From the NCBI RefSeq assembly GCF_963422355.1, contig NC_085098.1, positions 1,310,621 to 1,374,620 on the forward strand: 64,000 nucleotides of DNA. The letters are read 5' to 3'. The notes below the pieces were generated by a model. It did not search any database, was not told the origin of the DNA, and saw nothing but the letters and a program-made list of their open reading frames with translations. Position 1 is the first letter of the stretch. The number at the start of each line of letters is the position of its first letter. Source of the DNA: Corticium candelabrum (lineage: Eukaryota > Porifera > Homoscleromorpha > Homosclerophorida > Plakinidae). Both the position numbers and the translations under genes were made by a program. This document shows, in pieces, positions 31,001-45,100 of the stretch.

Positions 31001-34000
31001 CCTAGAGACGGCTTGATGACTGCAGCCCAAAAATGCAACTAAATATGCGTGAAAACACGTCGCTTTTACAAGATATTTACTTTAGCACTATACATATAGG
31101 TGCATGTTATCTGCGATGTCCAAACACGCGTCCACAGCCGGCTGTGAATGAAATACTTGCAGCTTGATGTGAAGCAGCCAAATTCACACAGGTAAGTTTC
31201 TTTGTTAGAGTATATACAGTGTGAGCAATCACGTCAAATGTTTAGCACAAAGTGGTTTGCACTCTGTGTTGTGGAGGTGTAGGAATCAGTTTGTGTTAAT
31301 ATAAACTTGAGTTTTTTCTATGCAAAAATCTTTTGACAAATCACTGTTTCGTGTCTGTTTTCACTGAGGCTTGCCTCAACAATGTTTTTCATTTTAACTA
31401 GTACATGTATGTAGTCTTTGTTGTGTTGGGTTATGTTATGCTTTGTTAAGAGTAGTGGTATTGTATGTTAGTGTTTGTTGACTGAGTAATGGTTCCAGCA
31501 GATGAATACCGTAAAACCAGAAAATCGTGCATACATAATATTGTGCGATTTTGTCCAAAATCTCTTATTCAACTCTATTGTGCAGTTTTAAATTGTGCGA
31601 TTGGCAGCCATGCACACTCATGGTGTTGCAGTTCCACCTTGTACAAATCACGGAACTTGCGGACTGTTGACTCAGGCACATTCCAGCGCAGTTGCCTAGT
31701 GAAGTGTCTGACTGCTGCAGCAGGCCCGTGGTGGGCTGTATACTTTCCAATAGCTGCTCTCACTTCCTCACTGTACGCGTGCTGGCTTGTCGTCTTTCTT
31801 CGTTTGGCCGTAGCTAGTAGGTCGTTAGCTTTATCTCCAACGGCATCATTGACGGCCTCTTCCTCTGCATTAAACGGAACAGGGACAAATATCCCCTTGC
31901 CTTTTGGCATAATACACTGAAAGAAATCGCGGATCGACATGGAAGAAACGAATGCTGTTCAGTAACAGGTGCTAAAGAACCACGCATGCTCAATAGGTGT
32001 ATGTTGTGTGGATGCAATTCGTGCGATGTCAGTTCGACCGCACGAAACGCACAATATAATGTACCGCACGGTTTTGTGGTTTTACGGTAATACATAGCCT
32101 TGGTTGTATGGGTTATGTTATGTTATGTTGAGAAGTAGCAGTTGTTGTAGTACGAGTGTCTTGGATATAAGATGGCTGCACACTGAGTACGATTGTGTTT
32201 CTTTGCTGAGGCAGTTTGAGCTACTGACATGTCTTAAGTGTGTGCTTGGAAGAGACTTTATTGCTTACTAAACTTTTTTATCTGTCCAGTGACCTCATCG
32301 ATTTGAATTTGTTTTCTTGTTTTCAATTTGTTGGCTCTCTGTTGGCCTCTTAACTATGGCAAAGTGCTGCTTGCACAACAGTAGCGGTAGTTGCAAGTCA
32401 TTGTGCTAGACTTGGAGTGTAAACTGTAATCCATTGAACAGCAACAAGTGCTTGTATTGGAAAGTAATGGCTACTATAACAAGTAATGAGCAATCCCAAC
32501 AGCTCGTACCTAAACCTTCTGCTAGCCTTTCTTCAGAATCTGCATTGCTAATTTGCATGCTTTCAGCTTAAATGAATCTTCACCTTCTTTGGAGTTAACG
32601 GTTGGACAAGGTTCTTTGTAAGAATATCTTACCTCTACTACTGAAGAGATCAATGAATGTGAACTGCTTCAGTACAAACAATTTGAAACATGATGATTTT
32701 GCTGGGGATCTCAGTTTGGTGAAGAAGTCAGGCAAGTGCTGGAACAAACCTATTCTGAGGTGGTGCATTGTAAATGAAATCTATTCCAAGTATCAAATGG
32801 ATGAGTTTGCATGGAATTTATGTCTGAATTGTTTTGTCTTTTTAAAGGGTATGCTGATGCAACAAATTTGGAGAGCATTGCTTTCTTGGCTGCCATGACA
32901 ATGCCACATTTGCTATTACAAAGATCTGCTGAAAAGTCTATTTAAAAGTAAACCTGACAATGCCTACCTCGCCGAATGTCATTATGGAAAGGAGACTTTG
33001 AAAGCTTGCTTTTTGAATCAAGGACTATCTAACAGTGGATTCAAGCAAAACGTTTATCCAACCATACATCAAAACCCCATGTTGAGACATGTGGAGTTCA
33101 TCTTATTCTTTTGAGAAGATAGATGAGATCTTTATCAAAGAAATGCCATAGAAGTGCACAGTGGCTGCAGGTCCTTCTGGATTAAATGCATCTGACTGGC
33201 AACGTTAGTGTACCATATTCTAAAACTCTTCTTCTGACTTATGTAAGTCTTTATCATCGGTAGCCCACAAAATCTTTACAGAATTGGTAGATTCAGCTAG
33301 CACTTCTGCTTTAATTAATGGCCTGCCGAGTGATTCTGTTGGATAAAAACCTGGGGTGAGACCAATAGAAATATGTGCAACCTTTCGGTGGTCTATTGCA
33401 ACTTTGTGCTGGTCAAGATGCTGGATGTGAGGCTGCAATACACTCCATGCATGCCATATTTGATGGTCATGACCCAGAAGCTGTTCTCTTACTTGATGCT
33501 TCCAATGCCTTCAACAATATCAACTATAAGATGGCTTTGAAAAATATTTCCATTTATTGTCCATCTATCTTTCCAGCTTTCACCAACATTTATCTTCAAC
33601 CTACGTATCTGTTTGTTGGAGGAGACACTTTACAATCCAGGGAAGGAGTGATGCAGGGAGATCATTTAGCAATGCCTATGTATACATTAGCTACCATACT
33701 ACTCATCAAGAAGGTAGTGACTGAAAATACAAAGCAAGTTTGGTATGCTGGTGATACTACTGGAGGAGGTCCATTAGAGTCATTGAAACAATGGTGGGAC
33801 AAACTACCATGGGATCTATCGTTAGATTCTTTCGTAATAAAGTCTTGGTTAGCAGTGAAACCTGGTTTCTTTGGCAATGCTAGAAAAATCTTTGTAAACA
33901 CAGATGTCAACATTACAGGATATGAGAAAAGATATGGGAGCTATGTTTGAAAGTAAAGAATTCTGCACAAAATTCTTTAAAGAACAAGCATTGTAATGGA

Positions 34001-37000
34001 TTTTGCAGACAGAACGTTTATGTGGAATTGCACACATTGTTATTGGAAGAGGGGTCTTTGCAATGAGGACAAATGAAGAATTAGTCGAGTTTCTGCAACC
34101 TCTAGAGAAGCTTATCCACAACAAGTTGATTCCTGCAGTCGGCAGACTTCCACGAGGAAGTGCAAAAAGAAAGCATTTTGAATTACCATCTTGTCTTGGA
34201 GGACTAGAAATAGTCAACTCACTGTCTATGAAATTGGAATTCATGTATTCTAAGAAGGTTTCAACTCCTCTTTTACACTAAGGCGATGTTGTTTCTCTTG
34301 ATGCTGTGATTGATGATGATGGTGCTACTGCGGGAGAGTTGTTACATATTAAACATCCCCAACGGCAGCCTCTGACTAAAGGTGTTTTTTACTAAATGGT
34401 CCAGTTGAAGACATATCACCTGTGATTTTTGACAAAATGACTAGATTTGCTATTCGCTCTGCAACATTGAGAACATAAGGTGCTGGTGGACCTTCTGGTG
34501 TAAATTCAACAGCCAGGAAATGTTTTGCTGTTTTTCCAGACCCTAGCCTGTTTCATGCAATGCTTTCGCAGGGATAACAAGACATATCGGCATTGAATGT
34601 CTGTCAATTGGCTGGTTTGCTACAAGTATGCTCAGGTCAGGAGGGTGGTTGTGAGGCAGCTGGTCACGCTGTGTGCATGATCTTTCAGAATGATGACACA
34701 GACTGTATCCTACTGGTCAATGCTACGAATGCATTTAACCGCCTTATTATATGGGCATGGTCTGGTACGCAATATGAGCCAGTTACAGTGCTTGTACAGG
34801 TCACGTGGAGGTAGAATATATCCTGATAACCCACCCACTGTCATAGCAACAGAATATACCCTGGGTATATTTTAGAGTAAACATCAGGCTCAAATACAAT
34901 AGACTAAATGCCATTTAGTCTATTAGCATCTTTCCCTTATACAAAGTTTCACAGCCATTAGCTACCAAACATAACACAACACACGTATGGCAGTCACATA
35001 ACACCACCACATCTATCTACTAATTGTGTCAGCAAGGTTACAAGCACAGACAAGTTATTTATTGGTCGTTGCCCATGTAGAATGTAATGCTGCAATTTGA
35101 AAAGTGGAAGGGAGTGCAGGTGTTGCTGCTTCACATGAGCTGTCCCATCCAGCAGCATTGCTGGGGTTGTTCCTCTTGTCGTGGCTGTTATTGTATCCGA
35201 CCACACCCATACAATAAATTACATATTACATGGGTATGTGGTGTTTATGGCATTATCGACACCTCGGCCTCAGGGCTTATCACCTCGATAATTGAACCTC
35301 GCCTCCGGATAATCCCGTGAGGCCTCGGGTCAATAAATGCCATAAACACCAGCTACCCATGTAATAACTAATTAATTGACATGCAGCTCTTCATCCTCAA
35401 GTTCTCTGTCCAACTATTGCAACAGCTTTCATAAACACTTAGAGCTGAGGTTATGATGTTTGCTGTCAGTGGTGGCATTATTCAATCAGTATAGGTTATA
35501 GACCACTGGCAAAAGTATAAACGAAATACACCAGCTCCGCCCACGAGTTGGCACGAAGGCGAAGCCCGAGTGCTAACGAGCTGGGTGCAGCGGGGTGTAT
35601 TCATTTATACACTTGCCAGAAGGTCTATAACCGGCTTGTAGCACCCAGCTTAGGCGTTGATATCCTCTAGGCGTGGAAGTTCAAATCAGTTGTGTAGCAA
35701 AATGTTCTGAAATCGACTTGGGCATTGAAACAGAAGAATTGCCAGTTATTGATTTTTTGGAAGCTAGTAAACTGCTAGACATTGATGTTGTTACTGATCA
35801 GCAGTCTTCTGAATCTCGTTTCCAATTTCATCCAGTAGTTTTCAGAAGTTTCTTGATTTGTGTGTTCTCCCTAACCCCACAAAAGCTACTGCATGTGCAT
35901 GGTTAGAGTGTTCAATGCATGGAAGAAATGGAGAAACAAGCAGCCAACTGAAGAGGGAGCGCTCGGGCGGTACGTACATGATCTGCATGTTACGAACAAC
36001 AGAGAAATGAACTACTGGCTTACAAGGTTTGTGCATGAAGTTTGCAGGCAAGATGGAAAGCCGTATCCACCTTCTACCATGTAGCTGTGCGAGTATCTTT
36101 CTATAGCTGGACGCCTAACCACGGTTAATTTTTTCCAGAAGGACAACTCTCAGTTTAGTTTGCTCAGGTCAGCACTTGCTACACGAATGAAAGAACTCAT
36201 TATGAGTTCCGTACGCATCCGTAGATTCATGCATTTTTTGTTCTGGCTGACAGATATGTTTCAGTAGCCTAATTGTTATGTTCACAAACAATTCACATCT
36301 TGATAAACCAGTAGCCCCAGCCAGTTATTCAGCCCGATTTATTGACTGGTCAATATGTAGCGGAAGTGGGATATGTCATTTATTGTAAGCGAATACTGGA
36401 CACTGATTGGCGCAGACGAAGCTAGGGTGCTACAAACAGAAGTAACCACACAAGGTGATCCGTTAGCAATGTCTGTATGCCATCAGAATCCTACCTCTCA
36501 TCACTAGGCTGACACTGTAATGCAAACAAGTTTGTTTTGCAGATGCTGCAACTGGAGTCAAGCCAGAAGTGTAGAAATTGTAGGGATTGGTGGGATGCAC
36601 TTATTAAAGACGGTCCCAGTTGTGGCTGCCATCCCAATGCTTTTAAAACATGGCTGATAGTGAAGGAGAACAAGTTTGAAGAAGGCTAGGCCATCTAGTC
36701 TTTGTAACTGAATACGTTGACAGCAAAGTCAAGGAATGGGTTGCACAAATTGACAAAATGTCTGATATTGCTATCACACATCCACATGCAGCTTAATCTG
36801 CTTTCAGTCAAAGTTTGGTTTGTGAATGGTCATATCTTCTGAGAATGTTCCTAACAATTCTGATAGGCTGGAGCTTTTAGAAAGCCATGCATTCAATAGC
36901 CTTAATTGTCAACAGCATTGCACAATATTCGTATTTTTATGTTTTACTGCTGTGATTAACACTTACCGCTCAGACGTTCAAATGTATGTTGTTGTTGGTG

Positions 37001-40000
37001 AAATGATTTTTGATCTATTGTGAAGGTACCACCCAAGGAGATCCACTGACCATGCCCATGTATGCTGTAGCTGTTTTACTCGTGCTCATGAAGAGTGATG
37101 GATTATGTAAACAGGCATGGCTTGTGGGTGATCCAACTGGTGTGGGATCATTTGCAAACGAGAGAATGGTGACGAGCACTTTCAAGAGTTGCTCCTGACT
37201 TTGGTTATTATCAAAAAGCCGTGCTCGGGCAAGCACAAGCCCTTTTCGAATAACCAGGTATCTAAATTACAGCAAATGGAAAATGTCATTTGGGAGCAGT
37301 TATAGGCGATACATCGTTTGTGAGAGTACATGAATAGCAAAGTGAACTACTGAGCAACCAGGTGAGATGGTTGGCAGCTATCTTTAGAACACAAACACGT
37401 ACAGCTTATCGTGCTTTCCAACAGGGTCTGATGAGAAAGTGGACTTACCTAATGAGAACAGTCAAGGAATATCTTTTTTGAAGGCTCCTTTAAATATGTC
37501 ATTTGTACTGAATTCATTCCTGCATTGTTTGGTCAGTCTGCGTTTAATGATGATATGAGAAATTGCTAGCTTTGCCTTGCCGACTTGGTGGACTAAACAT
37601 CATCAATCCAAGTGAGATATCTGATTGGCATTGTATGCTTTGACACGTATAACAACTTCACTATCTGACGTGATAGTAGCACAAGATTATTAATTGTTCA
37701 GTTGACAAAGTTGCTGTCAAAGACGAACACATTACTGAAATCACAAAAAAAGACGCAAAACGGCAAACAGTTTTGAAGAGTTATCGGGTAATGCTATGCC
37801 AAGTCTCAATAGATGCATTGAACTTGTCTCTGAGAAAGGAGCATCAAGGGTTAACAGTCTTGACCAACACAGCTTCCATCTAGCCAAGTCTGAGTTTAGA
37901 GACGGATTGTGTCTGAAGTATGGATGGCATTCACAAGATGTTTCCTTGAAGTGTGCTTGCGGCTCAGCATTTGCTGTTGATCACATAAATGATAAATCTT
38001 CAGAGTGTTGATGATTTAAACAAAATTTACAGAGATATTGTTTGCTGGAAAAAGAATTTGTTTTTATTGCCATCAGGAAAAGCAATCAAGGACTTCGTTG
38101 TTGAAGTGTCTCGTTTATTGCAGGCTTTGGTTGTTATGCAAGTCCTCGTTCTCCAAACCCTTCATGTCAGGTCCAAGGGCAAAGAGCATTAAAGCTATGT
38201 TTGCAGGTGTTTTTGGAATTGTGGAAATTAAGTTAGATTTGATGAGTTGCTACAAGAATGATGCACATTATGTTGTTAGGTCAAAGCTTAAACTCAGATC
38301 AGATAAACAGATAACAAGAGTCTTCAGTCATCTCATGCTTCAAGATAAAACCAAGACAGCATTTTATTTCATTTGTGATAGTGCCGAGAATGGTGTCTTA
38401 GCCCTTAATGCAACAGTTGGTGAGAACACCACCACTATTAGAGGAACATTCCGTCGTTTAGCGCTATGCCCACGTAAACTTGATTGCATAGCTACATAAT
38501 CAAGATAAAATATTGGTCTGAACTACAGGCAAAGCTGCATGTGAGAGCGCTAGATATTAGTGAAAACAGAGCGTATACTATGGTCACGTGAGAAACATTC
38601 CATAAACACACGGTAAGCTAGGAGCTTGCTACCATCAAAATGCTAGAAGACACTCGCAAGACGTTGAGAAAATGTGCTCATGGAAACAGGCGTAGATGCA
38701 CACGCAAGGCTGAAGGGATCAACTGCACTGCATTTGTGCACTTGCACTTTTCATGTGACCTAATTATTGCTTACCACGTGATCATGGTATGCGCTTTGTT
38801 TTTACGCTGATATGTAAGCACTCGTTTGTTCAAACCTGGTTTTGTGTAAAACGTAACCTATTTGGTGCTTGAGGAAAGATGACGAGTTGGTTTGTACGCG
38901 ACCCAAACTCTGCTTCAACAAGATTGCAAAATTGCTATCGTACGTTTTCCTTATTTGTAACGGTGACTACACTCTGATATCCAGCTTTGCCTGTATGTCA
39001 GCCCAACCTTCCAACTTGATTGTGTATAGTATGCAATCAAGTTTGCGGGGCATAGCGCTAAACGACAGAGTGTGCCTTTAAGGACTTACTAAATATGAAA
39101 CATCCTGATGATCAGAAACTTTGGAATGACTCTGTCCTTTTAGGGGTCCAATTAATGACGTATCACTTATTATTTTTGAAAAGGTGATGGGTTAGCTGTT
39201 TCAAGTTTGCCACACCTACGAATGAATTCGTAGTGTACAAATTTTGCTGCAAAAAAGCCATCTACAAAGAATACAGGTTGTTACATAGATTGTCGATTAC
39301 ATCGTGGCTATCATGAGCGCAGCATCTCCAAGCTTTGTCTAGCAGGTGTTATTATTCTTCCTTATGCCCAGTTTACTTCTTGCAGAATGGTTTCAGAATC
39401 TCTGAGATCATAGTTTCATGATCAAGCATCCCGTTCACGACGTTCCGGTGGTCATTTGTGTGCATCTGTACCCCACAATGCTAAAACCAACCCGGATGCG
39501 TTCATGCTTTAACAAACCCGGATGTGGGCAGAATAATAGCTAAAACTTTAGTAGCTTCTCTTCATGGAGGATCATGAGGTGTTGAGCAATGGAGAAATCC
39601 ATCACTTCAACTCAGAAATGAAAGATCCCGAACTTGTAGCAAGTACATGTGTAAATTATAGCAAGCACGGTGCAAGTGATTTGTGTTATAAAGATTAGGT
39701 AAACAATACATTATTGAATGCTCCAAAAACAACAACAACAACATCACTTGCAAAGGTTGATTTGTTTACGGACATTCTGAACAGTAGTAGCGGGATTCCA
39801 ACAAGGACCAGGTGGGCGTATCGCCATCAGTAACATTCATCTATGAATTTTCAATGGAAAAATGTGGCTACCGTGTTTGTTCAGCAGCTTTGAGATCTTA
39901 GGGCACTAGCAGTCTTGCTGGTGTAGATTCAACTGTTTGGAAACGTTTCTGCTCCTTATTTCGAAACCAGTCAACTGAGCTTTGCAATTCTCTTGCTGCA

Positions 40001-42085
40001 GTTGCATGACGGATTTGTTCTGAATATGTGGATCTGAATTTGAGGTATTCAAGCCCTCATCTCCTGTCGATTAATCGCACTGGATAAATGTCCTGGCCTA
40101 AGATCTATTGGTATAGGTGAAGCGTTTCATCGCATTATTGCAAGGTCAATTACTATATAAAAGTAGTCAAAAGTGATGTTTGCCCTTCAAATCTGTGCAG
40201 GACAGGAGGTGGGTGTGAAGCAGCTATCCATGCAATGCAGGCCATCTTTCAAAATGAGGATAAAACTGCATTCTGTTAATTGGATGTTTCAAATGCTTTT
40301 AACAGCCTCAATCGACATGCAGCTCTTCATAAAATCAGAATTCTCTGTCCAGTTATTGCCACTGCACTGAGTAACGTGTACTGACAAGCTGTTTTAATGT
40401 TTGTAGTTGGAGGTGAGACAACATTTCAACTAAAGGTACAACGCGGGGGATTTGTTAGCTATGAGTATGTATACTCTCAGAATTCTAGCACTCATCACCT
40501 GACTTAATGGAATCTGTTAACAAATATGGTTTGCTGATGAAGCTACAGGAGTAGGAAGGTTAAGTAGCATCAGGAAGTGGTGGGATACCATTGTGAAAAG
40601 AGTCTGAGTGAAGAAGCTTGTCATGTCTACTAGGACGCTGGTATCCAAATAACAACAACTGGGAAACGACATTTAAGAGGTGCTTTGAGCATTATCTCAT
40701 TTGTTAATCAGTATGTTGGGACAAAGTGAAGGAATGGGTTCTTCGAATAGAAAGACTTTGAGTAATCGTCAAGACTCATCCTCAGGTGGCTTAATTCTTA
40801 TTCACGCAGGGAGTAGTTCAGAGCTGGTCTTGTCTTGTAAGACCTATTTCAGGCATTTCATCTCTTTCAAAACCATTGGACAAAGCCATTCATGAGCAAT
40901 TTCTGGCTTCATTAACTGGTCAAAATGCTTGTGGCTCTGGCATAAGAGACATTTTGTCCTTGCTTTGCAATGTTGGTGGATTGAATATTTGTGACCCTGT
41001 AAGGATGGCAAACTTTTTCTAGGCATCACGCTAGGCCTATCACTGCTCCTTTTGTTGCTCTGATTATTGAAAAGGACCACAGATACATAGTGTCTTTTAT
41101 GTATAGATATCAGGCGGAGAAAACATGATAGAATGATTACAAGCCAAGCATTTCACAGAAGGTCTTTGGATTCAGGTACATGCAAGAGTATAACCATCTT
41201 TAAGCGGTGTCTTCAACCAGCACCAGATAATGGAGGATCTAGTTGGCTAACTGTACAGCCTACAGAGGAGCATGGCTTTCACCTATCGAAGAATGATTTT
41301 CATGACACTCTTTGCTTAATTAAGATGTAATTAGCCATTATCTGGTTTGTTTTCAAAATGTGAGTGCAGACTAACTTTGACATGGATCATGCTATGATTT
41401 GCAAGAAGGGTGGTTTTTTCACTATGAGGCACAATGAGTTATGAAACATCACTGTCAACTTGCTCAAAGAAGTATGTTATGATGTAGCTGTCGAACCTGC
41501 ATTAAGATCTATTTTGACTGGCGAATGTGTTCAACAGTCATCAACTAACACCGATTCAAGTGCCACAGCTGACATTCCTGCTAGAGGCGTGTGGAGACAG
41601 AGAAAGAGCATTTTTGATATTAGGGTTTTCTACCCCAGTGCTTCCTTCCTACCTCAAACATCCGTCTCTCCGAGTCTGTCATGCGAATGAGAACAACGTG
41701 CTTATGGGGAACGAATTCAACAAGTAGGACATGGTTTATTTATAGGCTCCACTTGTATTTAGCTCAACTAGGTAGTGGTTTAGAAATGACAACTTTCTAC
41801 AAAAGACTTGCAAGTCTTATTGCTGCCAGGTCTGGAGATAACTACAGCGGAATCATGCAATTGATTTGCTGTTGTCTCAGTTTTGCAGGTCTCAGGTCTT
41901 TCATTTTCTGTATACGAGGCATGAGATCTGCCAACTATCATCCTGTTAAGCTTGACTTGTTAGGACTTATTGAGAGTGAGACTCACCTCACTGAGTAGAC
42001 TATATTGAGGTACTAATGTTAGCAAACATTAGAATAATTATATTGAATGTTTTGTAGAGCTTTGTTTGACATAGCTGGAAATCTG

Positions 42086-42157
<72 letters not shown>

Positions 42158-45100
42158 CATGTATATATTTATACTTCTTACAGATCCCAACTGGGATCAA
42201 CTCTACCATCTAATGCTACATAGCTTTACAGACAGTTGCTGATGCAAATTACAAACCGATCTACTGATACCAGCATTGTTCAGTAAAGAAGCCCTTCGCG
42301 CTATAATTTTAAGTACTTGTAAACTGTTCGGTGTCCATAATCCTAAAGACTCCACCACGAGGGGATGAAAAATACCTCCAGTGTTTGAAACCATCGCATC
42401 ATGCCACTGATCTTTCTTAATCTCTCCTGCTGCAGCCGCTGCCCCTGGACAAGTGGCTGCTTGAACAAGGTAGGATGGCTGTAAGGAGTTTCGGACAGTC
42501 AAGTCAAAATATGTCGGAAGACCATGTTCGAAATTTGGGTGAAAAATATCACCAGGTTTTGAATTGCTTGTGCTACTGCATCGCATTTCTCGACGGCAAC
42601 GAGAATCATCCACTAGGAGTGCATTGAAGACTACTTCACAGAGTGCATTGTGACGCTTCATTCTCAGATTCTGCTCTTGGTTGCAACCCAATAAATGATC
42701 ACCAAATTTGTCAATGATTGCACCACATGTACAGCACTTGGCATCAGAAGGCAAGTTGAAGATTGGAATGCCCAACCAGACTCTCAAAGCAACATTAAAT
42801 TTTTTGCTGGGCATAGCAAGGCCCGCAACTATGCACCAGCATGTTGGCCAGAAATGGTGTTCAGTCTAGCGCGATCTCGAATACTAGCAGAATCTTTGAG
42901 GGAAGAACTTAAATCAGAATCCAGCCTTCTCTGCAAACTTCGTTGACTGGTCATTTCAGTCTTAAGAGCTGTGTCTGGAATACTTTGACATAGGCGTTCA
43001 TGAGCAACCTGCTCTCCTGGAAAAGTGTGCTCGTTTACGATGGAAAATGACACTTTCAACTGAGAAAGCAGAGAATGGAATCGACATATCCATTGACAAG
43101 TGGAGTTACAACTGGCAAGGTAAGATGAGGGGCACTTGTGCAGGCTTTCCTCAAACCAAGACCGCCCAAACGAATTGGCAGTGTGGCCTGTTTCCACGAA
43201 TTTTCAGAAAGAGAACAGTTAGCTATTCCTTCAAGACTCTTTCTTTTATGTGGCCATAAGCAGTTGGTAGCGTACACATGTAGGCAATTGTTGTACTCAA
43301 CAGTCAATACTCTGGAAACATGGTATATTTGACAGTAAACCAATACTTACATATAACAGCAAAATTAAAAATCATAGGGTCAACATGCTGACACTTTTAG
43401 ACAGTTTGTATATTGATCTCTGCGCAGAGCACATTATGAGAATTAATATAATGACATTTGCGAGACCTGGAGCCACACAAGCACAATAACATGATGGAAG
43501 ATCTAAGAAGAGCGAATGCTAGTCTACTACCACTACTACTATACTGATGACACATGCTATATTTTGACAATATAACTACTATTAATTACAGTACTATGCT
43601 AAACACGTATGTACAAGTACTACTATTTACTGTGACACGTGGTATATTTGACAATACTAGTAGTACTAAAACAACATGGATTTTTTGTTGGCCAGATCAG
43701 AGTTCAGTGATCCTTAGCTTTACAATATGGATGGCATCCTTTGAATCTTGTTGATCAATGTACCTGTGGAGCTGATTATTCTGTCGTTCATGCTTTGCCC
43801 ACAGGTGGTTATCCATCTATAATACACAATGAAGTCCAAGATCTTTTAACTGGTTTGCTAAGTGAGATACTGTATTCATTTGTAATAACAACTATAATGA
43901 AATAATGCCCATGTCCGTATATATGCCTATGTGCAGCAGGTCAGAACTTTTAGCCCAAAAACGCCCATGCTCAAGTATACACTCGTGCCCATGCATACGC
44001 CCAGGATATGCATGTGCAGAATAAACAAAATTGTGTCCGCAAAACAGCCGTCTCTGTCTGTGCACGTTTGATGAGCTGGTGTCAGTGTTGAACGAAAATG
44101 CTTACCGCTAGATTCTGAGTCACTCATTTCTTTGATGCAAGTACACTGATACTGATGCTGTTGACAGGCCTTAGGCCGACGACTCTGGTTTGTGTCTGTA
44201 GTTTTTGTTTCTGTGTGTATGCTGATGCTGTACGGATACCAGTACCTTTGATCTTGCACATAGATAATTGCAGCAGCTGTGGTACTTCTTTCTTCGAGTG
44301 TTTAGACGATGACTGGCCAGACAGCATTTTGCGATCGTGTATACGCCTGAGACCAAAATAATGCCCATGCCATACTCTCCATTCGCGTTGACCTGACAAA
44401 CGGAAGTAGATAATGAGAAAGGTCAGGCTTTAGGAGTGCTCTTTAGATCTTTATTGTTAATTGTTATGACGTAAATGGTGTCAAATATACATCATTGTAA
44501 ACATCCAGAGTACAGAGACTACCGCTGACGTTTGATTAGATCACATCTTTAAAGATCATTAGTGGTTGCAGGAACCTTTGGTATGCAGATCTCTTATCGC
44601 AAGGTCCTGCTACTAGATTGATGTCAACTGTTTCCACTTTTAGAAATGGGAGGTTCTCCAGTTTCAAATGATACCAAGATCGTCTCTCTAGAACATCGCA
44701 TAGCAAAGTTATAGGGACTTTGCAATTGGCCAGGTCAATGCGAATAGAGAGTAGTATATGCTCGGGGAAAAGTGTTACTTTTCTATACGCCCAGGGCCTT
44801 ATTACTGGCAAATACAATATGCTACAATCAATGTTCAGTCTGAGCCAATTTTACATCTGTTAAATGGAAAAGTATTTTCTCAAACGACTAGCTTTACTGA
44901 CAATGATGCAAGATTGTATATTGGAGCTTGTGGATTCTGGGGAGGTCGTTTTGAAAAAACTTACATTCATGTTCAAGTTTTGATCTGATGCAGAGTCTTA
45001 CAGTACCACCAGTCTAGCATCTTGGTACAGAAACACGAGCTCCAAAAAAAATGAGGAAATACGAGGAACAGATCCGAAACTTGGAACAAGCACTATATAC

